Source: Prunella strophiata
Taxonomy: Eukaryota > Chordata > Aves > Passeriformes > Prunellidae
Length of the DNA stretch: 64,000 bases
NCBI GenBank assembly: GCA_036583965.1
Contig: JAZBQD010000033.1
Coordinates: 19,305,446 to 19,369,445 of the forward strand
Direction: 5' to 3'
Shown: positions 24,003 to 37,458 of the stretch, piece by piece
Numbering within the stretch: the first letter of the stretch is position 1
Layout: each line of letters opens with the position of its first letter
The notes under the pieces: generated by a model
What the model was told of the DNA's origin: nothing
Databases searched by the model: none
Seen by the model: the letters and a program-made list of their open reading frames with translations, nothing else
Program-made: the position numbers and the translations under genes

Positions 24003-27000
24003 GGGTCAGGTTCCTCTCTGGACAACGCACAGGAGGCTCAGCAAGTCCTGACAGCTGGGCCAGGGTCACAGCTCTGCTGCAGAAGGAGCCAAACTCTTAC
24101 ACTGGAGTGAAAATAAACGTGTTTGCTAGTGATACACTTTTTTTCTCTTCTTTTTACATCACGAAGTTTCAGGTGACTATATATACTCCTCAAAAACACA
24201 ATTAAATAATCCAGCTATTTCCACACCAGCCAAAGAAATCTGGGAAAAGATTAAAGGAAATTCAGCAACAGCCACTCAAAAATGTTTCCCAAGGCACAGC
24301 CAACAAAAACTTGTCAAAGCTCATAAGTTATGAATTAATTTGCACAGGGAGAGCTCTTCTGGCAGCAGGCAGGTCCCTGAGCTCCACACCACCTTGAGCA
24401 GCCGCACACATGTGGAGACAGCCTCGAGACAGGGCAGCACAGCTCCCAGGAGCCAGCACCAGCTCCAGGTTCTAGGCTCAGGTGAGCACTGTCAATACTG
24501 GAGGCTGCTCTGATAAGTGAAACAAAGAAATTTTCTCATTTATTTAAAGAGCTGCACTCCTCTCTTCCTTCTCAGGAAAGAACAAATCCCTAGTTTCCAA
24601 GATGCTCCCCAATATTTAGATATTTACCATTTCCCAAAACTAACCCAAGCACAACCCCTGCACAATCTCATAACTGTGCCCCTCAAATATATCCTTTCAA
24701 GATCCTGGACTAGATTTCTCTCTCTCTCTGCTTCCTTTCTCTAACCTCCCTGCAGGATGCTCCAGCCCCCTGCCCCTTCCCACAGTTTTAGAGAGCTCCC
24801 ATGTGCAGGGCTGCAGTGCCTCTCACCAAGGAAAGAGCCTGCTGCAGGGACAGTGGCTTGCAAAGCCTGAGATGTCATTCCCATTCCCCTCTGTGATTGC
24901 TTCACCCCATTTCTCCTTTCCTCCATGAAAGAACTCTGATACTACTTAGAACTCCCTGTAAGCAGCAGATTTAAGTTTTGCATTTGTTTCTTTTTTGTAA
25001 TCCAGTCTTCTGTTATGCACTTTGAACCCCACTGCCCTAAGCAGTGACAGTAATACAAACCTTTTGTTGGGAAATGCGTTGGTTGGAACATCTGAGCACT
25101 CCCTACCTATTTCAGGCAGCTCTTTCCAAACAATTCAAACTGCAAATTCCCCCACCCCCATCTAAAATACAAATTAGGCCAAAGAAAGCCTACTATTTAA
25201 CTGACAGCTTAGCAAGTGGCCTTTTCTGCCCTGTGCACTGCCATGTGGCAATTTGGAAATAATTAACGACAGTTTTCATACAGGGAAGGCTGAAGGGAGC
25301 TGCCAGGCAGCTTTGCACAGTAGTACCTGTGAGGCAGAGCTGCCTCCATCGCCTGAACTTCAGCCTCAGAACTGAGGAATGGATTTGAGACCCTCCAGAG
25401 GAACTCGGAGGGGTTTGCTTCAGTCTGCCAATTAATTCCAAATCAGTGTAAAAACAAAATGTCAATACAGCGAGTTTGCAGCAAATAATTTCCCCATAAT
25501 TGTGTCCTGACTTTGTCACTATCATGATTAATGGTGAAAGCCTAGCTGTTGGGCATTGAAAAATGCCCAATTACTGAATCTGGTTGAGCATCTGCCAAAA
25601 TACATGATTTTTTGGTCTGAAGAAAAGGAACTCAGACTTGTTTCAGCATTTATGCACATGCTTTCTCAACCTCCATGGACTGCAGACAAGAGTATATCTG
25701 GAGTATGGACTGGACGTAGCACGAGGCATATTGCCAATTACAAATTAATAAAATCCAGAAAAAGCAGCAGTGATCATTCCCTGGGAACAGTTTCCTCTCA
25801 TATGGTGACAAAAGAAAGTCCGCATCAGGGTTATTATATATAGCAATTAAATTCTTCAGCTAAGTAAAAACAAAATATTTTAATGGAGGAAAAACTAGAA
25901 CACTTGGTTAAAATGTTCTCATAGAAATGTTAGTTACCACAGGCATTAAACAAAGGGAAAGCAAAGCCTACCATTTTTTGAGCACTTTGAAAAGTTTTAA
26001 TGTAAAAAAAGTGCTGGAAAGAAACCTTCAATTTTTCCTCATGAACGAAAGTAAATCCCTGTAAATGAAGCTGCATCTATCATGCTGCTGATCAGTCAGC
26101 AGCCACAGATGTAATCCATCAATCCAAAGTGTTCCTGCACAAATTTTCCATAAAAGATAATGGAATTAATTTGGTTTGGTGGGTACCAAACTGAAAAGGA
26201 AAGAAGCCTGCTCTGCTACTCCATCTCAGAGCCCATCATGCAGAGACAACAATAATTCCAGGTGGGGCTAACAGAAGTCACACGCGCACTGCCTCCATCT
26301 TCCACCTCGGGTTTATCCTGCACTTTTGCCTTCAGCAGATGTGGAATCCTGTATCTTGACTCCCTTGCTTTGAAAGGGAACAGATCCCAGTTGTCCAGGG
26401 GGTAACCTTAATTTGCAGAATAATTTATTGGAGATAGGAGCACAGGTTTTTCCTGTTTCTGCACAGAACCCCAAGCTGGCCATGCTCAGTGATAGTTTGC
26501 TGAGTGTCCAAACGCACTGGGACAGCTTCTGCCCTCAGATGCACGTGTGCACTTCTTGTGTTCAGAATAATTTGTGGTTCTGTACCATATTCAATCTACA
26601 AACCAGAATGAGATTAGAAAAGCAACTCTTGTTTATTTTGTAAATTACACACTACATTTTCTAATACCACAGGAAGTTACTATGATCTACTGGGTAAACT
26701 TGAAACCCAGACTCTTGAATACTTTAATTTACTGATCATCACCCAATACAAGTAAATCCATGATCACTTGCAACTACAGGTGGAACATTCAAAACAGAAA
26801 TCCCAGCAAACCAGATGATACTGCATTAACAAAATATGCTGACTGAATAATTGTATATGTTATCTTATAGACACACACATAATTTAAACAAGAATACTTT
26901 TTTTCCTTTATCATCATCTTGGTTTTCTTGAACACACTGACAAAACAGTAAATTCAATCTGATTTTCATCACAGCAAACAATACTCCAGCTACAGTGGTA

Positions 27001-27844
27001 TTGACTAGTACAAACAATTTTTTTGGTCTTGGCACATTAAAATACATATTTATGTTTTGGTCAATTATCTTCTGGAAGGGAAGCAAACTATTTTATTTTC
27101 CAGCTGAGGAAATCCTATAACTGTAAAGATAATGAATACAAGGGGAAGTAAATAATTAGTACAACAGAAGAAGAATGAGGTTGTAGTCCCTCCTTCCACA
27201 TTAGTTATGTACAGTCCAGCACATGACTGAGAAAGAAGATTAAGATGGAAAAGTTACTAACCTGAGAGATTAAAAGAAGTCTCCCAAGAGTACAGAATAT
27301 TCGGTATTTAAAACAATGAAAGAAGGACAAAAACCCCACCAAGGAAAGCAGAGGAGGTGCAGTGGGAGGTATTTCAGCTTTCCAGACTCCCCTGGCAGTG
27401 CTCTCTGAGGTGCAGCTGCCCGGCAGCGAGAGGCACCTGCAGAGAGACTTCCTGTGGCACGACCCTGCCTCAGCCCGCTGTGATGGAAATGCTCTGGCAG
27501 CTCAGCCAGACGTGCACACCCAGCTGACTGAGCTGGAGCCTGGCACGGGGAAGACTTTCACTGGATCTCAGTCACAAACCGTACTTCGATTTTGAAGGCT
27601 CAATTCCGAAAGCAAGCGGCCAATACCACGGTCTTGGGTATCCCAAGTACAAAGAACAAGAACAGAACAAAGAGGTCTGTGAGTGTAAGTTCTCAGAAGA
27701 TCACTGGTGCAGTTTAACATCAGTTTTCTAGAAGTCACCTCGCTGATGAGGTTCTCTACCATCAGTGGAGGGCTAGGTAAGACTTCAGAGGGCAATTAAT
27801 AAACTGTTTGGGATGGATGCATTGTCCTTTTGCTCTGAGGTTTA

Positions 27845-27968
27845 CCACAGAATTCCAGGCTGGTTTGGGCTGGAAAGGACCTTAAAGATAATCCAGTTCT
27901 ACCTTCCACTACCCCAGGTCACTCCAAGCCCTGTCCAGCCTGGACTTGACACTTCCAGTGATGGGAAA
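27845..27968 (-). mobile_element. CR1 LINE 3' fragment
   Basis: CCACAGAATTCCAGGCTGG, GGCTGGAAAGGACCTTAAAG and CTCCAAGCCCTGTCCAGCCT follow in order, as in a minus-strand CR1 3' end. The element is truncated near GTGATGGGA. Confidence 0.85.
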
Positions 27969-29561
27969 CCCACAACTGTGCACCATACAGAGACTATACA
28001 TGATTTACATGATACATACCTTAATTTTGGGTGGATAAAGCTGCAGAGCCTGTGATTTTTCACTTTGCAAAGGAGAATTAACTCTATGGGCAATATGAAC
28101 AAAGCTTACAGAATTGTAAGGAACACAAATAAACGGAAGGGGATATTCCTTCACCAAATGTGGACCACAACACTCCAGAGACCAGGGAGGAGAAAGTAAT
28201 CATTCACTTGGAGGTCAATTGGAAGAATCCCAGCTGAGTCCTGAAAAAAATGATGGACTCCATCATTCCAGGAGTTCCTGGTCATCCAGAGGAATGGAGA
28301 AGGAAAATGGTGCAACACCTGACAATTCTGCCAATCCTCTGTTTCATCTACAAGACAAATTCTATGAAGGGTGCAAGGTGTGCATCCAGATGGAGATGTT
28401 CCTCTCAGTAATGTGGGAGTGGCCACATTATACATGGGCACGATAAGGACTGTCAGGATCTGGATTTTCATTGTTTCCATGCTCTTCTCATAGAGCCAAA
28501 GCTCTATAAATCAAACAAGATATAATGAGCTCTTGTTATACACAGTATATATATGTCAGTACACGCTGACCACCTCACACCCTGACCACTGCCTCCCAAG
28601 GCCTGATAAAGGAGATTTCCTGTTTGGGATGTTTTACCAAGATAAGTGTTCACCTTTAAAATAATATTAAGCAGTACCTTTCCACATTACCCTCCAATCT
28701 GTACTACTACCTCAGCCCACAGGCACTGTTCTTCCTTCAGTAGGAGATTTTGAGTTGTTTGACTTTATCTTGTTTACTTTACACAAATGCTATTCCTTTC
28801 TTACAGATGGATATGATCTGAAGAAGACCTGGAACATTTTATCCCGTAGCAAAACTCATTCAAAAGTACCATCTGTTCTTCCTGCAGGGGCACAGTAATG
28901 CCAGAAACTGTTTAACATTCCATAAATTCAGACCATATAATGGATAGCTCATAGTTAAAGCATCATTTGGAATCTGATGACAGACATTTTGCTGGGGTTT
29001 TGCCTCAAAAATAGTATCCAATGTATTGTTTTTAGTTTGTTTTTAAAACTTCACATTCGACATTAAACAGCAAAGGTGGGTCACAACACGACCTTAATGT
29101 CTGGCTTAATCCCTACTTCCAGCAGGGTCCTGGCTAACAACTTCAGGGAGAAAGGGACTTGGAGTGGACCACTGGGTTATAACAAATTCACTGCAACACC
29201 AAATTCTGTTCTCCTTTCCCCTGACGTGTCTGTTGTAGCTGCAGGATACACTTCCTAAGAGAACAGAATTCAGTCTTCAAGTTTAAGAGCTATTAAAAAT
29301 GTCTTAGTTCATAGGTATTACACTTACTGCACTCACACACAACTCTACACTCTGCCTTTCACTGACTGGTAAGAAACCCCATGTTCATAATGGTATGAAC
29401 TGCCATTTGCCATTTTTTTCTACACATTTTCTACAATGCTATGCTATTTAATCAATAAAAAAGCTGGACATAAAGTCCTGCTATGAGAATGTACCATCTG
29501 AGTCAACACTGAAAAAACCTTCATTTGCCATTCATGCAAGAAAACCACAGAATAAAGAGGC

Positions 29562-29612
29562 GGGGGGGGGGGGGGGGGAAGAGAATTACAGAAAAAAAAA
29601 AAAAAAAAAAAA
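29562..29612. repeat. G17 run followed by A21 run
   Basis: Seventeen consecutive G (29562-29578) are separated by 13 bases from 21 consecutive A (29592-29612). The lengths may be affected by assembly error in homopolymers. Confidence 0.85.
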
Positions 29613-32565
29613 GAAATCAGTAGTGTTTAATTGGAAAAAAAGGGGTCTGTAGAATGCTGCCCCCAGAGTGGGACACAGCAGCCCCGTACCCAGTTCCTGG
29701 GGTTTCCTGGGGCCAGGCAGCCCTGTCACCTGCAGCTGTGGGAGCTGGGCTCCAGCAAATCCTGCTCCAAACTCACACTCCTTGGAGCAGGAACCCAGCA
29801 CAGACCATGCCAGTGACAGTAACCAGCCCACAACACTTGCACGCTCCCAGGGATAGGAATGATCATCTCAAAACTCAATTATTTCAGCCCAGAAAGTCGT
29901 CATTTGAGACCCTGTATGTAAGTGTACATAATCATTTCCGTGTCTTTGGGAAGCTCTCACACCGCTATAATAAAATCCGCAGAAGCAAAAAACCACTGTT
30001 AGCCATTCCTAACCCCAGAGACAATGCCTATATTTTTCCATCACATCAGATCCTGGATGGTGGGGGAAGGGCAGGAGTATGAGGAGAGGGGGAAATGCAA
30101 CTTGAGAAGTGGTAAGTGTGTCAAAATCTAAATTACTTGGAGATATTTTGCAGCACAATTCTCCTTTATGCCTGTGCAGCTCGGTTCATATGGCTCACAT
30201 TCAGCCTGTCACAGTGAATCACTGCTACTCCTTGACTTACATTAACAAAAACAAACCTAACTTTCGCTCCAGCCTGTGAGGTAAAACTTTGAATTCCCAG
30301 TAAAAGGCCAAAAGTGGCATTAAAAATAATTGTTTTTGTAAGAAGCTCACTTTGAGGAGAAAACAAAAAAAAAAGTCCGTGAAGATCTGACTAATAGAAC
30401 AAACACGTGTTCCTTATGGAGAATTTTGCAAAAAAGCAAAAAGCTTTGTCCACGAGCAGCAAAGACCCAGCTTTAGCAACCTTAACTAACAAAGCAAACC
30501 CGCCCCTCTCTACTTAAGTCTTTAAACTGCATCAAACTGGAGACGTTTAACAACAGCTTTAGAGCCTAAAGAACCGTTAAAAAGTAAATCTGGAAAACAA
30601 AGTACAAAAACCAAAGTGAAACCCAGCCAGACACAAGTTCTGCAGCTAGCAGAACAGAAGGCACAAAGCAAAGCCAGCACTCAAACAAAGTTATTTTACA
30701 CTTCTCCCAGCAAATTTACAACAAATGTCCAGTTAGGAAAGATTTCTGCTGACCTGTGTATGAACAGCAGTGCAGATGTGGCGAGTTCTCCTGTCACCTT
30801 TTGTTCCCAGCCATGTCAGCTGTGCTCTGCTCCAAGTGCTGCTCACACTCCCAAATCCCCTTTTCCAGCTCTGTCTTAGGAACTGCCCAGATTTTGTAGT
30901 GTAATCTGAGCAGGGAAGTACCATGTGCCTATGATATGGTTAATTCACTTTTTACCCCCTGCAATGCTTAAGGAAGCTGCTTCACATTTCAAAGCTGAGC
31001 CTAGGGCTGCCTGACCCAGGTAAAGCCAGGGCAGTGCTGGGGCTGCCTCCTCCACCCCAGTGGGGCCCTAAAATAGCTCATTTCTCCCTCCCAGACCCCA
31101 GGGGGGATTCAAGGGCTGCTGAGGCCCTTGTCTCCCTTTCCCTGGGTGTCTGGTGCAGCAGGGATCGCAGTCCCAACACAGAGGGGACTCCTTGCTGAGG
31201 GCCACCATCACCGTGCTGGGGCCACCACCAACCCGTGGCCAAAGCCAAGGCTTGTCCCTGAGGTACCTCTGGTGAGGCTCCTCGAGACCCAGCAAAGCCC
31301 TGGGCATCTGGTCTGGGATCTTTGGCAATGAAGATGTTGCACATGTTGGGCTGGAAGAGCCCCATCTGTTCCTCTCCAGGGTTGCCATCAGCTAAGCAAT
31401 TAACAGTGCCCAAAAACCAAGCCTCTAAACTTTGTCGATTAATTCTTCTGTTAATATTCTTCTATTGTTATTGATCTACTTCTGGTTTGAATTTGCAATT
31501 ACCATCATGCTTGACAAGAAGACTACACTGAGAGAAGGAGGAAATGCCTCTTCTTCCCAAATGCTGCACAGGGGAGAGTTACTTACACCCATTGTGAAGT
31601 TGCCAAGCACGAATGCACCAGAGAAGGTGCAGAGGAGCAGAGGGAGAACAGTCCCCAGATCCTGTCACTGCTGCTGGTCCAGCCCCAGCCCCACTCTCAG
31701 GTCCCCAACGCTGTGCACCAACCCCAGGGATAACAACCAGCAGCAGCCTGGTGCAGGCATTTCCTGAGTGTTTGCTCAGAGAAGGGTGAAGTGCAAACTG
31801 ACATGGGCTGTGCTATTCCCCAGTTTTTGTGCAAGCAAATTCCATGTAATCCCAATGTCAACATTGTCAATGGCCCAACCACTGCTAAATCAAGTCAGGG
31901 AGGCCAAGGGAGTCTCACTTGGCAAGGGGAAGGGAGATCTCTGTTCCTCTCTCCACCAGCCCTGGGCAGATGGGGGAACAGATAGAGCTGCTTTTCAACA
32001 GCCAAAAGAGGACCCCTAAAAGAGATTAAAGGGAAGAAACAGTCAGGGATCCTGGAGGAGGAAACATGTAAGACAAAAAGATGGCAGAAAACAGAAAACC
32101 TTTGGGGGAACTTTTAACTCTTGGCCAGAAGGCAGCAAAGCAATTTCATGTAAAGAACCTACTTTTTAAATCCTTGTCCTTGGTATTTAACATCTACAAA
32201 TACCTTGTGTGGGATTTCTAACAACTGCATTCTCTATCTTTGAGCTTTCATGTCTTCAAACTCCTGACCTTTACTCTAAAGCAAAGGTGAGAGCTCTAGT
32301 CTTCCTTGTTACATAATTTACTAAACCCAGTTATGTTTGAAATTAGCACGTAGGTAAGGTAAAACTTGGAATCATGTAATGGACTATTTCAGAGAAAAAT
32401 ATATATTCTTCAAGGATGAATTCAACATCTGAGCTCAGAAATTTGATCTCGATTGGGGTGACAATTGCTTACAAAACAAAAGCAACAAAAAGGAAGTGAA
32501 GTGACCTCAAAGGTTAGGAATGGACGCCAGCAGTTGTCTCTGTTGATGGCTGTGTTTATAGCACA

Positions 32566-32769
32566 GTATCATGGAATGGTTTGAATTGGAAGAGACCTTA
32601 AAGCTCATCTTGTTCCACCCCTTGCCAAGGCAGGGACACCTTCCACTGTCCCAGGGTGCTCCAAGCCCTGTCCAGCCTGGCCTTGGGCACTGCCGGGGAT
32701 CCAGGGGCAGCCACAGCTGCTCTGGGCACCCTGTGCCAGGGCCTCGCTGTGAGGAATTCACAGCCCCAG
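32566..32769 (-). mobile_element. CR1 LINE 3' fragment
   Basis: ATCATGGAATGGTTTGAATT, GGAAGAGACCTTAAAGCTCA, CCTTCCACTGTCCCAGGGTG and CAGCCACAGCTGCTCTGGGC occur in order. It is the best preserved CR1 piece in the window, lies on the minus strand, and is close to the form common in passerine genomes. Confidence 0.9.
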
Positions 32770-33321
32770 GCACCACCTGCACTGAGCCCCAGCAGCACTC
32801 TGTGGTCTTCACCTCACCACCCTGGCAGTCCAGGTGCCCCATCTCTGACTGGTGTGGGTGACCCTGATTTCTGTGCCCCCCAGCCCTCCAGGTGGAGGCC
32901 AGGCAGGGCTGCACGGCCAGGGCAGGGCACAGCTCGCTGCAGGAAGCCAGCTCTTCACTGCCTAATTCCATTAGCCTGCAGAACAGGCTATAATTTGCTG
33001 AAATGATGATTAATCAAATCTTATTTTTCTCTAAAGCAGCTAATGAACAGCCAATTAAATGTCTCAGTAATTCTCAAATAACAAAGGAATACTCATGGAG
33101 TGACAACTACCAGCTATTTAACAGCACAAGCATGGCAGTGAAAGCCAGCCTGGCTGGAAGGGCAGGAGGTGTGTGACCCCACATTGTCCCAAAGCCACCT
33201 TGCTTTCCCACTTCAGATCACCACCAACCCCCCATCCTCGCTGCTTGCTCCCAGGCCTTTGTGCCCACTGGTGTGGAGGGACAGGGAGCCCTTGTGGTGC
33301 CACAAAGCCAGGGGACAGGAG

Positions 33322-33449
33322 ATGGGGTGCCTGGGGGACAGGGGAGCCCAGGGGACTGAGAATGAGGTGCCCAGAGGACTAAGAATGGGGTGCCCAGAGG
33401 ATTGGGGATGGGGTGCCCAGGGGATAGAGGACTGGGGTGCCCAGGGGAC
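33322..33449. repeat. Short minisatellite, 23-bp core, about 4-5 copies
   Basis: Two adjacent exact-length 23-bp units share ATGRGGTGCCCAGAGGAYT. They are flanked by longer variants sharing GGGGTGCCCAGGGGA and GGAGCCCAGGGGACTGAG. The array is G-rich on the plus strand. Confidence 0.8.
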
Positions 33450-33833
33450 CCCACAGCACCCCCACATTCAGCTGGAGGAGCTGGGCACCCAGGGCCTGCC
33501 AGTTCTGCCTGTCTTGTGGTTCAGTTCACATCCTTTGCAGACTCCAAACAAATCCACGAATGCTTTGTTTTGATCATATAAATCAGGGTAAGATTAAGAT
33601 ACATAAACACAGCGCAGTTACCCGAAAAGCAAGGAATGACATTTTAAAAAGAATCCATAATCTTTTGAAGTGTTTCTTCAGTGGGAATTGTGTTGGAGCA
33701 AAGAATGCAAAACCTAGAAGCTTCCAAGAGGGGGTCATGTGAAATTACTCTATTTCAAAATTTTTCCAAATCACTAACATTTTGACTCTGAATGTATTTG
33801 TAAGAATCTGCCAAAAAAACATCAAACCAGTCA

Positions 33834-33856
33834 TTTTTTTTTTTTTTTTTTTTTTT
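33834..33856. repeat. T23 homopolymer (poly(A) on minus strand)
   Basis: Twenty-three consecutive T. Read on the minus strand it could be the poly(A) tail of a retroposed copy, but no AATAAA signal or recognisable source gene is visible beside it. Confidence 0.8.
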
Positions 33857-34586
33857 AGTTTGTAACTGTCTCCTTTTTTCCCAGGTCTTAAAAAATGTTT
33901 TTGTAGAGAACTTATGTCATTTCTGTAGAAACTTCTGCAATTCACAATGACATTGCATATTTTTTTCAAGTAAAAACAAGCCTCCCAATAAAGAACAAAG
34001 AACATCCTTTGTTTCAGACGAAGAATTTCAGGGGAAACCACAAAATGTTCAAGCAAAACATTAAACACTTGATTTTCCACCCATTTTGCCAACAGTCTAA
34101 GTTTTCCCATACTTCTAATATCAGTGTCAATAAGGAGGGGAGGGGACAGGAGGCAGGTCAGATGGATGACAGTCACTCTCCAACTTAAAACCTGGTAATT
34201 AAAGATGAAAATAGGATGTTTTGCAGAAAGCATTTATCTTCTTTTACTTAGCTTTTCTTTTTAATGAGGAAAGCAAGATCTGCTTGATTTACCCATCAGG
34301 AAAAAAACAGCATTGAGGGAAAACTGGAAGATATTACTCAAGTTATTAGAGAAATCCTCAGCTCTGCTCCTGAGAACATCCAGCTCTGCAGCCACCTTAG
34401 TCACCAACATGAGAGTCCTGTCCTTTGTTAAGGCCCAAACATTACTGATGGCAGATGTTATTTAGGCTCTTTAAACGAGTTTTCGAAAAGCAGGCTTAAA
34501 ACCAAATGGAAACATTTCACTTTGTACCCATTGGAGATTATTTGAAACACACACATGCTTGCCTGACACACTTCACTGCCTGCTTT

Positions 34587-34663
34587 CACAGAATGGTTTG
34601 GGTTGGAAGGGACCTAAAGATCATCTAGATCCAACACTATTATCAAGTTCCAATTCCCAGTTA
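34587..34663 (-). mobile_element. CR1 LINE 3' tail fragment
   Basis: CACAGAATGGTTTGGGTTGG, then AAGGGACCTAAAGATCATCT and AGATCCAACACTATTATC, mark a minus-strand CR1 tail. It is followed at once by a run of 12 G (34664-34675). Confidence 0.85.
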
Positions 34664-37439
34664 GGGGGGGGGGGGTTTCCCAGAGCAAAGCCATCCCCCA
34701 GCTGTGGCAGGAATATGGAACTTTGTGCAGCTGCATGTTGGAGTGCCACAGTGCCCAGCACTGCACAAACACACCGTTTACACAATTTAAGTGCTATTTA
34801 CACTCTCAGAGACAAGCAACCCCAAACCACAGAAACATAACCAAGAATTACATACATGAGCTGTCTGGTCTAGACATATGCTTCATCTTCATGGCAAACA
34901 TCATAAAGTGCTGATTTGTTTTTTAAATTGTTACAGAAAGAGAGATCTTAGTAAATTTAAGTAAATCCCAGTGAGTTTCTTTCACTTCACTCTATTTAAA
35001 TGCAGGAATAGAAGTGATGCACTCAAGTTAACCTGTTTGCCCAGACTGGAGAGACATTATTAAATGTTCTTTTACAAATCCTAAATATTCAGACACTTGC
35101 AGCACCCCAGGGCATAGTGTGCTATGTCAACACCTTGAGAAGAACGCAAACATCTTAATAAAAGCGAGGAGAGATTGCTTATCCTGCACTCTTGCTGTTA
35201 ACATCTGCATTTTACAAAAGCTCACAAATTATTACACACACTTTCCACAGGACATATCCTCCTGGATATGCAGGCAGCCATGCCAGGAACCAAACAGCAT
35301 GTCAGAAAGCAGACTGCATTTTTGGTCTTGCTCTAAAGGCACATGAATGTTTCCAAGCATTCTGCAGCTCCCCTGAGCAGAGTCATTTACTCTACTTCAC
35401 CAGCTCAAAACTGAGGGGTAAATCCCCCAAACCAGTCTGCTCTGTATCACATTATATCCTTCCCAAATAGCCATCCAAGTTTTATATATTAATCATGCCC
35501 AAGATCCTACATTCAGGATCATCAGACTGGATGTTGTATGGATTGTAGGACAGAGCTCCACGTGTGAGGCAGATGAGATCAGAACAAGACGTGACATGCC
35601 ACCACATGGGAGTGTCCTGGTTATGAAAACTGAATAAATAAAAAGTTGATCTCCACAGAGCTGGCAGAGCCTCTGGGTAGGCTCAGCAGCTCAGCTCCTT
35701 CAGGTGGATGGAGGAACAGCCTCTCAGTCCTCACTGATTCACTTCAGGAAAGAAAGAGACAAGCCCAAAAGGCAGCAGGATTATCTTCAATAGTTTAATT
35801 AGTGGCTCGAGATAATCCACTTGACTTTGTCTAAAGCAAATTAGGGAGTGCTCGTGGAAACTGTGCAGAGGCAGTGGCCAGCAGGACCCAGAGTAGGGGA
35901 GGGCTGGCAGTGGTCAGTGGGGTCAGGGATCGGCACCAGCTGCCCACCCTTGACCCTGGGCTCAGGGGGTTTCAGGAGATGCATGCCAGTCCAGTAACTG
36001 CCCAGCAGAGCTTCTACCATTTTCTCTGCCAACTCCACTTTGAGCCAGTAATACACTTAGCAAAGCAAAACTAGATTAAAAATAAAACAAAATTGGGCTT
36101 CGCTATCAAAACTAAAATCTGGCAGCCTGTTCCCATGCAAAATCCTTCACAAGTGATACATTTGTGGAGGACAGCTGGAATAAATCCATGACATTTAATG
36201 ACATACTAAAAGCAAACCTTGAACAAACAACTTTAAATCATTTGAAATACTACTGTGAGTAGATGAAACTCTGCAGCACTCACATGTTACAATAATTAAT
36301 CATTTCTAAACAGTGGAGTTTAATTATTTTTTTTAAAATATTTTGCACAAGTGGGTGTTTTTCCTCATTCCAGACATATATTTAAAGTAACACTCTCCTG
36401 TGAAAAGGTTTCACTTCAGAGTTTTAAATGTATTCTCTCATTCTGATCTGATTCATGACACCAGCAAGAGTTTTTCCAGCTTTCACCTTATTTTTTTTGT
36501 AAGTAACCTCTCCTCCAAAGCCTAGAGCATAGCATGGAAAAGCAGCAGTCCTAGAAGCTTTTTCTATAAAACACTTCAAATGTGATTGCCACAGAAACTG
36601 GCAATTCAGATCCATAGGCATCCCCTAAACCTCTGTCCATGCATATCCAGTATCATCCTAAAAGGTTCACAAATGTTCCGGCAGAAGAACAGTTCTGCCA
36701 TTCCTTGGGTAAAGCAGGTGCTCAGTGGAAACCACACTGAGGCCCTGAAGGACTTCAGCTGGCCCACCCTGAGCACCAGGGACCTGTGGAATTTCCCAGG
36801 AGGCACAGCTATGAGATGGGGGCAGGTACCAAGCTGAGATGATTTAGGACAGCACAAACAGAATGTAAGGGGCACATCTTAAGCTGCTGCTGGCCAAACA
36901 GCCCAGCTCTCATTAAGTGAAGCCTGGGGACACACAGATGGAGTCTCCTGGCCGTGGCTACGGCAGGAGCTGGCTGAGGATCAGCAGCTGGCTGGTAGTC
37001 CCCAACCACATCTGGCAGGAGGGACAGCGGGAACATTCACTGTGCTAGTGCAGACTCAGCTAATTCAAGTCAAAAACAAAGGTGGTTTGAGCTAACCTGG
37101 CTGGGTTTGCACGGAGGTGAATTAAGAACACCCATAAGACCCCTTCTGCCAGCTCTGGTGGGGATATAATCTTTGCTGGTTGTATTTTCTATTTCAAAAA
37201 TGTCATGTATGCCTGCCCCAGGAATTGCTTTTTCTCTCTCTCTCCAGCACCAGTCTAGACAAAACTTCATTAAGATCTTTTCTTGACTTATGTGTACAGG
37301 TGTAAGGGGTTAGCAGTTACTAAAAGGTTTTCTGGATACAGGAAAAACTGAGCTCCTTGTCTCCAAGGTATTCTCAGTGAATAGAGTCAGGAGCAAAAAC
37401 TAGAACTAAACTAAAAGAAGTTTCCTGCCAAGGATCATT

Positions 37440-37458
37440 AAAAAAAAAAAAAAAAAAA
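37440..37458. repeat. A19 homopolymer
   Basis: Nineteen consecutive A after GATCATT, with no recognised retrosequence upstream. Confidence 0.85.

Noticed and set aside
23548..24069. Open frames with repeated VSLSGI/LWSVWQG peptide
   Set aside because: Translation of the 23-bp minisatellite at 23.66-24.00 kb in its three minus frames.
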